DNA of 32,942 nucleotides from an uncultured Ruminococcus sp. Lineage in GTDB: Bacteria; Bacillota; Clostridia; Oscillospirales; Acutalibacteraceae. Location of the stretch: positions 1 through 32,942 of the forward strand of contig CACZYP010000048.1 of the NCBI GenBank assembly GCA_902785425.1, in the 5' to 3' direction. The notes under the pieces were generated by a model. That model saw nothing but the letters and a program-made list of their open reading frames with translations, was not told the DNA's origin and did no database searches. The translations under genes and the position numbers were made by a program. This document shows, piece by piece, positions 15,772 to 23,714 of the stretch (position 1 is its first letter; each line of letters begins with the position of its first letter).

Positions 15772-16206
15772 ATGGCAGCTATAATAGGAATTTTTATCGT
15801 TCTCAATCTTTCTGTAATAGTGCTTCTGATACATATCTACAGGAAACAATCGGCGCTTATACAGCGTTGTACGTACCCTGTTAAGGCAACTGTCGTCGGG
15901 ATAAAAGAAGATCATCACTCGTCTTCATCAGCCGGAAGCAGTTCGTACATCGATTATATAGAGCAGGTACACTACGTCTGCGGCATCGAGGAATATACTG
16001 TAAACGGCAGGAGATCAAAGCGTAAATCAAACCTCGGAGCGGTCGGCAGTATAGTTGAAATAAAGGTCAATCCGAGCAATTACAGTGAATACGTGGCGCC
16101 CGGAGAAGATCAGAACCTGATATGGATACTTTTTGGTATCGGTATGTTCATATTTGTCGATGTGATATTATTGCTGATATTGATTCTTTGTCTGGTATTC
16201 GGATAA
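15772..16206 (+). CDS. Small membrane protein with one DUF3592-like unit
   Basis: 144 residues. An N-terminal helix (about 4-22), the unit CTYPVKATVVGI ... HYVCGIEEYTVNG ... VEIKVNPSNYSEYVAP, and a C-terminal helix (about 119-142). The order Cys-Thr start, (Y/C)GIEY-like motif and VNP motif repeats what is seen twice in the preceding gene, so this is a shorter paralogue. Function unknown; the soluble unit sits between two helices. The stretch HHSSSSAGSSS is low-complexity. The start ATG at 15772 has AAGGATGGTG upstream. A strong bidirectional terminator separates it from nifJ. Confidence 0.78.
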   Translation: MAAIIGIFIVLNLSVIVLLIHIYRKQSALIQRCTYPVKATVVGIKEDHHSSSSAGSSSYIDYIEQVHYVCGIEEYTVNGRRSKRKSNLGAVGSIVEIKVNPSNYSEYVAPGEDQNLIWILFGIGMFIFVDVILLLILILCLVFG

Positions 16207-16264
16207 TATAGCAGAGTTTTACAACGTATACAGCCTGTCTGCATTCATTTTTTATAATACAAAA

Positions 16265-16292
16265 ACTCCCCTTCGATCGCTCGAAGGGGAGT
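16265..16292. terminator. Bidirectional terminator between the DUF3592-like gene and nifJ
   Basis: ACTCCCCTTCGA pairs perfectly with TCGAAGGGGAGT over a 4-nt loop. T-rich tracts follow on both strands, serving the plus-strand gene and nifJ. Confidence 0.85.
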
Positions 16293-16321
16293 GATTTTTA
16301 TTTATAGCTCAACCGCAGTGA

Positions 16322-19300
16322 TCACATTTCAGCAAGCTTTGTAAGATGCTCAAACTTGTCTGCTGCGATCTTCTCAGCCTTCTCGAAGAGCTGCTCTGCT
16401 CTGTCGGGGAATGCTCTTGTGAGTGCGTTGTAACGAACCTCGCCCATGATGAAGTCACGGTAGGAAGCTGTCGGAGCCTTGGAGTCGAGCTGGAACGGAT
16501 TCTTGCCGTCGTCAGCAAGTCTCGGGTCGAAGCGGAACATATTCCAGTAGCCTGCCTCAACAGCCTTCTTCTCCTCAAGCTGCGAGATGCCCATGCCGCC
16601 CTTGATACCGTGGTTGATACAGCTCTCAGCCTCAACGAATGCCTTGATGCACTGGTTCATGTTAGCGCCCATTGCAACCTGTGCAACGTAAACGTAACCG
16701 TAGGACATAGCGATAGCTGCGAGATCCTTCTTCTTCTGTGCCTTACCTGTAGCTGCGAACTGTGCAACGGAGCCGATAGGTGTAGCCTTGGAAGCCTGTC
16801 CGCCTGTGTTGGAGTAAACCTCTGTATCGAATACGAGAATGTTTACATCTTCGCCGGAAGCGATAACGTGGTCAAGACCACCGAAGCCGATATCGTATGC
16901 CCAGCCGTCGCCGCCGAGGATCCACATGGACTTCTTAGCGAGCTCGTCTTTGTCAGCGAGGATCTTGTTAGCAAGCTTGCCGCCTTCGCAGTCGCATGTC
17001 TTGATCTCTTCGAGCTTAGCGATAAGAGCGTCGGAAGCCTTTCTGCTTGCAGCAGAATCCTTTATAGTATCGAGGTAAGCCTGGCAAGCTTCCTTGATGT
17101 CGTCCTTGTCGACTGTATCACGGAGAGTTGTTACGTCCTCAACAAGTCTCGCTCTGATTGCGTTCTGACCGAGTGCCATACCGAGACCGAACTCTGCGTT
17201 ATCCTCAAAGAGGGAGTTGTGCCAAGCAGGACCAAAGCCCTTCTTGTTTACTGTATAAGGAGTAGCCGGTGCGGAACCGCCCCAGATAGAAGAACAGCCT
17301 GTAGCGTTAGCGATGAACATTCTGTCACCGAAGAGCTGTGTAGCAAGCTTTGCGTAAGGTGTCTCGCCGCAGCCTGCGCATGCGCCGGAGAACTCAAGCA
17401 GCGGCTGCTTGAACTGGCTGCCCTTAACTGTTGTCTCTTTGAATGCTTCGAATACTTCGGGCTTGTCGTCAAGCTTAACGCCGTAATCGAATACCTTCTG
17501 ACCTGCCATCTGGCTGTCGATAGGCTTCATTGTGAGAGCCTTCTCGCCCTTCATGCCCGGGCATACTCTTGCGCACGAGCCGCAGCCTGTGCAGTCGAGT
17601 GTGGAAACAGTCATAACGAAGTTAAGGCCGTCAACGCCCTTGCCCTTCATCTTAGCGCTCTTTGTGCCCTCGGGAGCAGCTGCAAGCTCTTCGTCTGTCA
17701 TAGCAACAGGACGGATTACAGCGTGCGGACATACATAGGAGCAGAATGCACACTGGATACACTTTGTGGGATCCCACTCGGGAACGTCTACAGCGATGCC
17801 TCTCTTCTCGTATGCAGCAGAGCCCTGAGGAGCAGTACCGTCAACGTGATCCATAAATGCGGATACGGGGAGCTTGTTGCCCTTGTATGCGTTTACGGGG
17901 TTGAGGATAGTGTTAACATACTTAACAACATCTGCTCTGTCGCCTGTAGCAACCTTAGCAACGCTGTCGTCTGTAGCGTTAGCCCAGTCAGCGGGAACGT
18001 CGATCTTCTTAAGATCTGTCATACCTCTGTCGATAGCGGCAAAGTTCATGTCAACGATAGCCTGACCCTTCTTAGCGTAGGACTTCTCGGCTGCTGCCTT
18101 CATGTATTCCTTAGCCTGCTCTGCAGGGATGATGTCTGCGATCTTGAAGAATGCAGACTGGAGGATCGTGTTGATACGTCCGCCGAGGCCGATCTCCTTA
18201 CCGATAGCAATACCGTCGATCGTGTAGAAGTTGATCTTCTTGTCTGCGATGATCTTCTTCATCTTGCCGGGGAGACGTGCGGAAAGCTCGTTAACGTCCC
18301 AAGCGCAGTTGAGAAGGAACGAACCGCCCTCTTTGAGGTCGTCTACCATGTCGTACTTATCAACGTAAGACGGGTTGTGGCATGCAACGAAGTCAGCCTG
18401 GCTGATGTAGTATGTGGACTTGATCGGCTTGTCACCGAAACGCAGGTGAGAAACCGTAAGACCGCCCGACTTCTTTGAGTCGTAAGCGAAGTAGCCCTGT
18501 GCGTACATGTCTGTATGGTCACCGATGATCTTGATGGAGTTCTTGTTAGCGCCTACAGTACCGTCTGCGCCGAGACCCCAGAACTTACAGGAATGTGTGC
18601 CTGCAGGTGTTGTATCGGGATTTTCTTTAACTTCAAGGGAAAGGTTGGTAACATCGTCTACGATGCCGATAGTAAATCTTCTCTTCGGAGTGCTGCTCTG
18701 CATGTTGCGGTAAACTGCAACGATATCGCCCGGAGTTGTATCCTTCGAGCCGAGACCGTAACGGCCTGTGTAAACGTTAACGCCTGCGAAATCACTGCCG
18801 TTGATAGCTGCGAGAACATCGAGGTAAAGCGGCTCGCCGATGGAACCCGGCTCCTTTGTTCTGTCGAGAACAGAGATAGACTTAACTGTCTTCGGCAGTT
18901 CGGAAAGCATGTAATCAGCAACGAAAGGTCTGTAAAGTCTAACCTTAAGGAGACCTACCTTCTCGCCTGCTGCGTTAAGGTAATCGATAACTTCCTCTGC
19001 GCAGTCGCAAACGGAACCCATAGCAACGATAACCTGCTCTGCGTCGGGAGCACCGTAGTAGTTGAACGGCTTGTAGTTTGTGCCGATCTTTTCGTTTACC
19101 TGATTCATGTAATCGATAACTACTTCACCGATCTTGTCGTAGTATGTGTTACATGCCTCACGAGCCTGGAAGAAGATATCGTCGTTCTGAGCTGTACCTC
19201 TGATTACAGGGTGCTCAGGGTTGAGGCTGCGGCGGCGGAATGCGTTTACAGCGTCCCAGTCGAGCATTTCGCCGAGATCCTTGTAATCCCATACTGCGAT

Positions 19301-19855
19301 CTTCTGGATCTCATGAGATGTACGGAAACCGTCAAAGAAGTGCAGGAAAGGAACTCTGCCCTTGATTGCGGAGAGATGTGCTACTGCTGCAAGATCCATG
19401 ATCTCCTGCGGAGAGTTGGAGCAAAGCATTGCGTAACCTGTCTGACGGCAAGCGTAGATATCGGAGTGGTCGCCGAAGATAGAAAGAGCGTGGCTTGTAA
19501 GAGCACGAGCGGAAACGTGGATAACGCTCGGGAGAAGCTCGCCGGCCATTTTATACATATTCGGGATCATCAGGAGAAGACCCTGAGAAGCAGTGTAGGT
19601 GGTTGTAAGAGCACCTGCCGAAAGAGAGCCGTGAACTGCGCCTGCTGCGCCGCCCTCGGACTGCATCTCCGTAACCTGTACTTCTCTGCCGAAGAGGTTC
19701 TTTCTGCCTGCTGCGGAATACTTGTCGGTCTCATCAGCCATTACCGAAGACGGCGTGATGGGGTAGATGGCTGCAACGTCCGTAAACGCATAGGAGACGT
19801 GAGCGGCGGCGTTGTTACCATCCATGGTTTTCATTTTTCTTTCGATTGTTGCCAT
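16322..19855 (-). CDS. nifJ: Pyruvate:ferredoxin (flavodoxin) oxidoreductase
   Basis: 1177 residues, the full single-chain form. The N-terminal pyrimidine-binding and transketolase-like domains come first, then two 4Fe-4S motifs, CIQCAFCSYVCPHAVI (near residue 700) and CTGCGSCARVCPG (near 757). The C-terminal TPP domain has GACAGCGETPY (near 826) and GGDGWAYDIGFGG (near 985). It oxidises pyruvate and CoA to acetyl-CoA and CO2, reducing ferredoxin, and is the central catabolic enzyme of fermenting anaerobes. AAGGAGG lies before the ATG, and an extended -10 promoter is at 20008-20036. Codon use is strongly biased, which suggests high expression and explains the long stop-free frames on the opposite strand. 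Confidence 0.97.
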   Translation of the reverse strand: MATIERKMKTMDGNNAAAHVSYAFTDVAAIYPITPSSVMADETDKYSAAGRKNLFGREVQVTEMQSEGGAAGAVHGSLSAGALTTTYTASQGLLLMIPNMYKMAGELLPSVIHVSARALTSHALSIFGDHSDIYACRQTGYAMLCSNSPQEIMDLAAVAHLSAIKGRVPFLHFFDGFRTSHEIQKIAVWDYKDLGEMLDWDAVNAFRRRSLNPEHPVIRGTAQNDDIFFQAREACNTYYDKIGEVVIDYMNQVNEKIGTNYKPFNYYGAPDAEQVIVAMGSVCDCAEEVIDYLNAAGEKVGLLKVRLYRPFVADYMLSELPKTVKSISVLDRTKEPGSIGEPLYLDVLAAINGSDFAGVNVYTGRYGLGSKDTTPGDIVAVYRNMQSSTPKRRFTIGIVDDVTNLSLEVKENPDTTPAGTHSCKFWGLGADGTVGANKNSIKIIGDHTDMYAQGYFAYDSKKSGGLTVSHLRFGDKPIKSTYYISQADFVACHNPSYVDKYDMVDDLKEGGSFLLNCAWDVNELSARLPGKMKKIIADKKINFYTIDGIAIGKEIGLGGRINTILQSAFFKIADIIPAEQAKEYMKAAAEKSYAKKGQAIVDMNFAAIDRGMTDLKKIDVPADWANATDDSVAKVATGDRADVVKYVNTILNPVNAYKGNKLPVSAFMDHVDGTAPQGSAAYEKRGIAVDVPEWDPTKCIQCAFCSYVCPHAVIRPVAMTDEELAAAPEGTKSAKMKGKGVDGLNFVMTVSTLDCTGCGSCARVCPGMKGEKALTMKPIDSQMAGQKVFDYGVKLDDKPEVFEAFKETTVKGSQFKQPLLEFSGACAGCGETPYAKLATQLFGDRMFIANATGCSSIWGGSAPATPYTVNKKGFGPAWHNSLFEDNAEFGLGMALGQNAIRARLVEDVTTLRDTVDKDDIKEACQAYLDTIKDSAASRKASDALIAKLEEIKTCDCEGGKLANKILADKDELAKKSMWILGGDGWAYDIGFGGLDHVIASGEDVNILVFDTEVYSNTGGQASKATPIGSVAQFAATGKAQKKKDLAAIAMSYGYVYVAQVAMGANMNQCIKAFVEAESCINHGIKGGMGISQLEEKKAVEAGYWNMFRFDPRLADDGKNPFQLDSKAPTASYRDFIMGEVRYNALTRAFPDRAEQLFEKAEKIAADKFEHLTKLAEM

Positions 19856-20007
19856 GTGGTTTTTCCTCCTTGAAGAATTGTGTGATAATATTTACGAACA
19901 GAGTACGCACCAAAAGCGGAGTTTCCTCCGCTTGCTTTTGCGCCCTGTTTAATTAGGACAATATAAAGCCGTAAAACGGCGCCTAAGTGAATATTATATC
20001 ATCGTTT

Positions 20008-20036
20008 ATTTTAGCATATATCGACTAATTTGTAAA
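20008..20036 (-). promoter_or_regulatory. nifJ promoter
   Basis: Minus strand: TTTACA (20036-20031), 17-nt spacer, TAAAAT (20013-20008) with TGC before it (extended -10). The untranslated leader is about 145 nt, long enough for further control; no known riboswitch was recognised in it. Confidence 0.7.
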
Positions 20037-20143
20037 GGGCATTTTATCGGAAAAAGGCTAATTTACTAAATATTTACGAATTAATGCTGAAAAAGAAAAA
20101 GATCGTTAAAAAATTGTCAAAATAGGCGAAAGATTGCCGTAAA

Positions 20144-20331
20144 TTCAAAATTGCGGAGTCGCTGCGCCGCTTTCAAATTGAAATTTGAAAATGGAAAACA
20201 TATCAAATGGAAAACATATCAAATGGAAAATTGAAAATTGAAAATGGAAAATTGCGGAAGCACTTCGTGCTTGATTTTTATATTGTGTTTTCAAGCTTGA
20301 TAGTTATCTCGTGACAGCGAATAAAGATTAG
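20144..20331. repeat. Modular repeat block upstream of nifJ
   Basis: A TCAAAATTGCGGAGTCGCTGC module, two direct copies of ATGGAAAACATATCAA (about 20190-20223), a GAAAATTG arm and the hairpin AAGCACTTCGTGCTT (20258-20272) occur in order. Then comes the conserved filler GACAGCGAATAAAG that is also in the elements at 941-1129 and 25684-25862. Confidence 0.65.
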
Positions 20332-20347
20332 GGAACCACTGAATAAA
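20332..20347. repeat. GGAACC-family tip, interrupted
   Basis: Only GGAACCACTGAATAAA is present. Beyond it the sequence changes at once to the 18-bp inverted-repeat element at 20348-20543, suggesting insertion or deletion at this point. Confidence 0.55.
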
Positions 20348-20543
20348 CAATGTCAACAACTTAAGACTGAAAACTTAAAACTGAAGAATGAATAATAGTG
20401 GAAAATCGCTTCGCTCTTTTTATTGTATTTAAGTTTTTTGAATTTTTTCCATAAAAACAAGTGCGCAGCACTTCCGACATTATTCAGTTTTCAGTCTTAA
20501 GTCTTCAGTTTTCAGTAAAAAAATCCTTAAGTTGTTGACATTG
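20348..20543. repeat. Modular element with perfect 18-bp terminal inverted repeats
   Basis: CAATGTCAACAACTTAAG (20348-20365) is the exact reverse complement of 20526-20543. Next inward are ACTGAAAACTTAAAACTGAA-type arms that pair with TTCAGTTTTCAGTCTTAAG-type sequence. Then come a TCGCTTCGCTC module with a T tract and an AAGTGCGCAGCACTT hairpin (about 20460-20474). It shows the same arm-hairpin-spacer-hairpin-arm order as the element at 941-1129, with wholly different arm sequence. Confidence 0.8.
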
Positions 20544-20652
20544 GGGTTACAGGGTTACAGGTGTTTTCGTACTTTATGATTTTTTTCTTTAAAGTTGTAT
20601 ACAACTTTTATTTTTTATACTTTCTGTAAAAAAGCCTGTAACCCTGTAACCC
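20544..20652. repeat. GTTACAGG inverted repeat enclosing an 18-bp palindrome
   Basis: GGGTTACAGGGTTACAGG (20544-20561) pairs perfectly with 20635-20652. Each arm is itself two direct GGGTTACA units. The AT-rich loop holds the perfect palindrome AAAGTTGTATACAACTTT (20591-20608). A further GGGTTACA lies near 20688. It lies 181-289 nt upstream of spoIIID. The type of site is unknown. Confidence 0.75.
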
Positions 20653-20832
20653 ACCTCTGAAAAACTCAGGTATAATGCGGTTTTTAAGGGTTACACCTCC
20701 GGCGCTTCAGCCTGTAAACCGTTTTGAAAAGCGATGTTATCTATTGTAAGAGTTCGGGCGCCCGGTGCTTTTGTTAGAATCAAAACGCTTTCTTCTGCAT
20801 ATGTATTGAAAAAACAAATCGGAGGGGTGGCT

Positions 20833-21120
20833 ATGACTGATCCGATCGCCGAGAGGGCTGTCGAGACGGCAAGATATATTATAGAAACAGGCTGCACTGT
20901 AAGGCAGGCTGCGTCGCATTTCGGCGTTTCAAAATCTACGGTGCACAAGGACGTGTCGTATCGTTTGCGTGATATCGATCTTTCTTTGTACGACAGAGTG
21001 GAGGGAATATTGCAGCTTAACAAGTCCGAGCGTCACATAAGAGGCGGCATAGCTACAAAAAGAAAGTATGAACTGATAGCGGTCAAACGGAAACGCTCAC
21101 TGCGTTCGCTCGATGAATAA
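20833..21120 (+). CDS. spoIIID: Stage III sporulation transcriptional regulator SpoIIID
   Basis: 95 residues, family length about 85-95. The helix-turn-helix at about 23-45 (RQAASHFGVSKSTVHKDVSYRL with the near-invariant SKSTVHKD) and the RHIRGGIATKRKY basic segment (68-79) are diagnostic. SpoIIID activates and represses mother-cell genes after sigma-E, so this organism is expected to sporulate or to descend from a spore former. The ATG at 20833 has GGAGGGG in front. The last eight codons (RSLRSLDE) and the stop come from sequence identical to an intergenic repeat (GCTCACTGCGTTCGC, 21095-21109), so the tail is probably acquired. Its promoter is not obvious; a sigma-E element would be expected. 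Confidence 0.95.
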   Translation: MTDPIAERAVETARYIIETGCTVRQAASHFGVSKSTVHKDVSYRLRDIDLSLYDRVEGILQLNKSERHIRGGIATKRKYELIAVKRKRSLRSLDE

Positions 21121-21764
21121 CGAGTAAAGAATTGAGAATAGCGGCAGATACACACCTGCCTTTTGCCGGATCAGTGTTACAATGTCGTTAAAGTTGATAC
21201 AACGCTTCAAAACTGTCCGGACGTTCGGAAAATAGGTGAAAATATTAAAAATCGCATAAAATCAAGTCGCTTAAGTAATAAATTTTTTGATGAGAATAAT
21301 CATGTTTGGTCGAAATATTCTCATAACGAATTATAAATGTATATTATGTTCGATAAATATACAGAAATAACACAAACGAAACCTTTCGAGATTAAAAATT
21401 ACAAATAATTGTTTCGCCACATAGCTCAAATTGACGGCTATAATATAGTTGATATGATACGAGTGAAAAACTCTTTGAAGACAACTTCACATAACTGTCA
21501 CATTCATTTCGACAAATTCCGCAGTAATACAAAACATCTGTTGATAATATTGTAAATATACATTAGTTACGTATGTTTATACATTTTTTGCATATTGGAA
21601 ACCGCTTCCAAAGTTTTGTAACGGCTGTATTTCTACAGTATGCACATACGGTTGAATGCAAAATGTCGAACAAACGGTCGAAGATACCACACATGACGTA
21701 ATTTGTGGTATATATAAAAAGTGTATCTTGTAGAATACTTCCAAATAACAAAGCTGTAATTTAT
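21121..21764. other. AT-rich intergenic region after spoIIID
   Basis: No gene is supported in these 640 nt. It holds a TTGGAAACCGCTTCCAA inverted repeat at 21595-21611 and several short A/T tracts. It does not contain the modular repeats found in the other gaps, apart from a possible GAATAACGAGTAAAG remnant at the very start. Confidence 0.5.
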
Positions 21765-21793
21765 TTGACATGCTGAAATTTTTACTGTATAAT
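21765..21793 (+). promoter_or_regulatory. Consensus promoter of the YabE-like gene
   Basis: A perfect TTGACA (21765-21770), a 17-nt spacer and a perfect TATAAT (21788-21793). This is the best sigma-A match in the window and predicts a leader of about 185 nt. Confidence 0.9.
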
Positions 21794-21799
21794 ACATGC

Positions 21800-21985
21800 T
21801 GTGGTGCGAATCTTATGATGATGGCTGTCTGTGACCGAGCCTTGCTTATGAAAGGTCTGACGATTTGCAAGGTGGTCTCTTGCGGCGGACACGCTGCTGT
21901 CAGGATCAAAAGGTCTCTCGGTAGGAGACCTTACAGCTCGATAGTCTTTCATTAGTAAAGGCTGTCAATGTAAGGAGAACACTAA
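21800..21985 (+). promoter_or_regulatory. Structured 5' leader of the YabE-like gene, unclassified
   Basis: Several hairpins can be drawn by eye: GACC ... GGTC (about 21832-21860), GCAAG ... CTTGC (about 21868-21884), AGGTCTC ... GAGACCT (about 21911-21931) and GTCTTTC ... AAAGGC (about 21943-21961). The ribosome site AAGGAG follows at 21972. GC content is higher than in the upstream region. It does not match the c-di-AMP (ydaO) motif that often precedes such wall genes, nor any other riboswitch I can recall. Cis regulation is inference. Confidence 0.5.
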
Positions 21986-23326
21986 ATGAGAACATCGTAC
22001 AAGAAAGCAAGACACGCTGCTCCGAATGACGGATTGTCAACATTTAAAAAGGTCACGGCTGTAGTAGTAGCCGGCCTGGCAATAACTATTTCGGCATTGT
22101 CGGCAGCTTCCGACGGTAAAACGGCATATATCACCGATAACGGCAACACATATACAGTCGCTGCCGATTCAGACGATGTGTCGCTGCTGCTTGCAGAAGC
22201 CGGCATAAAGCTAAACAGCGGAGATGTGACAACTGTTACCGAAGAATCGGGCGACAGCATCAGCATCGATATAAAGCGTGCATTCAAAGTTAATATCACG
22301 GCAGACGGCAGCACACGTCAGATCGACCTGACGGAAGGAACGGCAGCAGATGCGATAAAGGCAGCAGGTCTTACTGTTTCGCCCAACGATATCGTTAAAC
22401 CTGCTCTTGATACTGTTCTTGAAGGCGATACAGACATCACGGTCACAAGATGCGTAAAGATCTATCTTGAAAGATCGGGCGAGACAAAGCACGCTTACGT
22501 TCCGGAAGGCACGGTAGGCGAGGCGCTCAAAACAGTAGGCTGCGAGCTTTGCAGTGAAGGCAACGAGAATATCAAAGCAGATACTCCCGTAAGAAGCGGA
22601 ATGAAGATCTGTGTTGACAATGTGCTTTACAGAACAACAACAAAGAACGAGACAGTTGAGCCGACTGTAATAGAAGAAGCGTGCCCGACGCTTCCGCTCG
22701 GTGAAAAGACGGTAAAGCAGGAAGGTAAGCAGGGAAAGATCGAGATCACTTACAAAGAAAAGTATGTTAACGGCGAGCTTGTTTCCAAAAAGGAAGACAA
22801 AACGAACGTTATCGTAAAGCCTGTAAGCAAGATCATTCTCATCGGCACAAAGCCCGAACCTCTGACTGACAGCGAAGTTAAGACAGAAGCTTCGGCAGAC
22901 AAAGAAACAAGCTCTGTTTTTGCAGATTTCGGTTCGGCTCCGAGCCTTGAAACAAAGAAGACGACTTCAACTATTGAAAGCAGCGGAGAGACGTTCGGCG
23001 AAGCTTCCGACAACGGCGGCGAGAGCTTCTCTTACAACACGCTCATCACGGGCATGTGTACTGCATACAATGAGATAAACGGTATCACTGCTGTAGGCAC
23101 AGCGCCGAAAGTAGGAACGGTTGCGGTAAATCCCGACGTTATTCCTTACGGCACACGCCTTTACATCTGCTCGGCAGACGGCAGCTACGTTTACGGCTAC
23201 GCTATAGCCGAAGACACCGGAACAGCCTGCATGGCAGGCGATATCGTAGTTGATCTTTACATGAACAGTGAAGAAGAGTGCGATGATTTCGGCAGACGTG
23301 AGCTGAATATATATATACTTGATTGA
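21986..23326 (+). CDS. YabE-like wall-active protein with DUF348, G5 and 3D domains
   Basis: 446 residues. A basic N-terminus and one membrane helix or uncleaved signal (about 22-41) come first. Three DUF348-like repeats follow (about 42-90, 95-145, 155-200), each with a GxxxDAIKAAG- or GEALKTVGC-type ending. A G5 domain follows (about 210-285, with GKQGKIEITYKEKYVNGE), then a Ser/Thr-rich linker and a C-terminal 3D domain (about 355-446) with TAYNE, GTVAVNPDVIPYGTRLYI, AEDTG and GDIVVDLY carrying the conserved aspartates. Such proteins resemble resuscitation-promoting factors and MltA-fold lytic transglycosylases and act on peptidoglycan outside the cell. It has a consensus promoter, a long leader and a terminator, so it stands alone. 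Confidence 0.92.
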   Translation: MRTSYKKARHAAPNDGLSTFKKVTAVVVAGLAITISALSAASDGKTAYITDNGNTYTVAADSDDVSLLLAEAGIKLNSGDVTTVTEESGDSISIDIKRAFKVNITADGSTRQIDLTEGTAADAIKAAGLTVSPNDIVKPALDTVLEGDTDITVTRCVKIYLERSGETKHAYVPEGTVGEALKTVGCELCSEGNENIKADTPVRSGMKICVDNVLYRTTTKNETVEPTVIEEACPTLPLGEKTVKQEGKQGKIEITYKEKYVNGELVSKKEDKTNVIVKPVSKIILIGTKPEPLTDSEVKTEASADKETSSVFADFGSAPSLETKKTTSTIESSGETFGEASDNGGESFSYNTLITGMCTAYNEINGITAVGTAPKVGTVAVNPDVIPYGTRLYICSADGSYVYGYAIAEDTGTACMAGDIVVDLYMNSEEECDDFGRRELNIYILD

Positions 23327-23336
23327 TCTGAACATC

Positions 23337-23372
23337 AGCACCCCGGACGGTTTGTTTGGGGTGCTCTTTTTA
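23337..23372 (+). terminator. Terminator of the YabE-like gene
   Basis: AGCACCCC pairs with GGGGTGCT over a loop of about 13 nt, followed by CTTTTT. Confidence 0.85.
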
Positions 23373-23495
23373 ATTGAAAATTGAAAATGGAAAATGGAAA
23401 ATTGCGGTCAGGCTCACTGCGTTCGCCTTTTTATTTAGTGTGGAATGTGGAGTGTGGAATTGCGGAACTCGGCTTCGCCGAGTTGATTTGTATTG
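23372..23495. repeat. Two tandem repeat modules
   Basis: A GAAAATTGAAAATGG arm carries GCTCACTGCGTTCGC (23412-23426) and TTTTTATTTAGTGTGGA. Then a GTGGAATGTGGAGTG arm and the hairpin AACTCGGCTTCGCCGAGTT (about 23466-23484) follow, ending in GATTTGTATTGATG. It has the same tandem order as 7359-7455. Confidence 0.65.
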
Positions 23496-23504
23496 ATGTA
23501 TCTG

Positions 23505-23705
23505 TAAGCCGAACTTGATTACAGCAGCCGCACGCCGTCAACGGTGGCGTGGGCGGAATGTTTGGATAATCTACTGTGAGTGATAAAGCTGCCTGACCAT
23601 ACTCTCCCTCTGAGAAAGCCTGTGGGGATTCTTAAGGGGGGACGGCCTGCGCAGAAGCATTCCACCGCATGAAAGCCAAAGATGAGTCCCCCCTTAAGAG
23701 CGCTT
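23505..23705. other. Unclassified GC-rich structured block (possible RNA or transposon remnant)
   Basis: About 200 nt unlike the surrounding repeats. CTTAAGGGGGGAC (about 23634-23646) pairs perfectly with GTCCCCCCTTAAG (about 23686-23698); inside that stem GGCCTGCG can pair with CGCA...GCC. A second long-range pairing joins GCGGAATG (about 23555) and CATTCCACCGC (about 23659). I see no intact reading frame and no promoter of quality. It could be a structured RNA or the end of a degraded insertion sequence; neither is shown. Confidence 0.35.
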
Positions 23706-23714
23706 TTGCGTACT

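Noticed and set aside
16346-18478. A 710-codon open frame on the plus strand
   Set aside because: It is exactly antisense to nifJ. The strong codon bias of nifJ leaves few stops on the other strand. The peptide is Cys/Val/Leu-rich and unlike any family, and no ribosome site or promoter fits.
18515-19873. A 452-codon open frame on the plus strand
   Set aside because: Antisense to the N-terminal part of nifJ, same explanation as the previous one.
20185-20225. Two direct copies of ATGGAAAACATATCAA as the start of a CRISPR array
   Set aside because: There are only two copies, directly adjacent without spacers of constant length, no cas genes, and they belong to the modular arm sequence.
21595-21611. 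TTGGAAACCGCTTCCAA as a catabolite-control (cre) or LacI-family operator
   Set aside because: The inverted repeat is real, but the spacing is one base longer than the cre consensus, the centre does not fit well, and no promoter or gene stands near enough. Kept only as an unassigned palindrome.
21800-21985. c-di-AMP (ydaO/yuaA) riboswitch before the YabE-like gene
   Set aside because: The gene type fits, but the conserved GGGGGA, GGGGTGAA and CCGAATCCGTCAGC-type segments are not found.
23505-23705. 6S RNA, RNase P RNA, SRP RNA or cobalamin riboswitch
   Set aside because: Checked by eye for the conserved segments of each; none is convincingly present, so the block is left unclassified.
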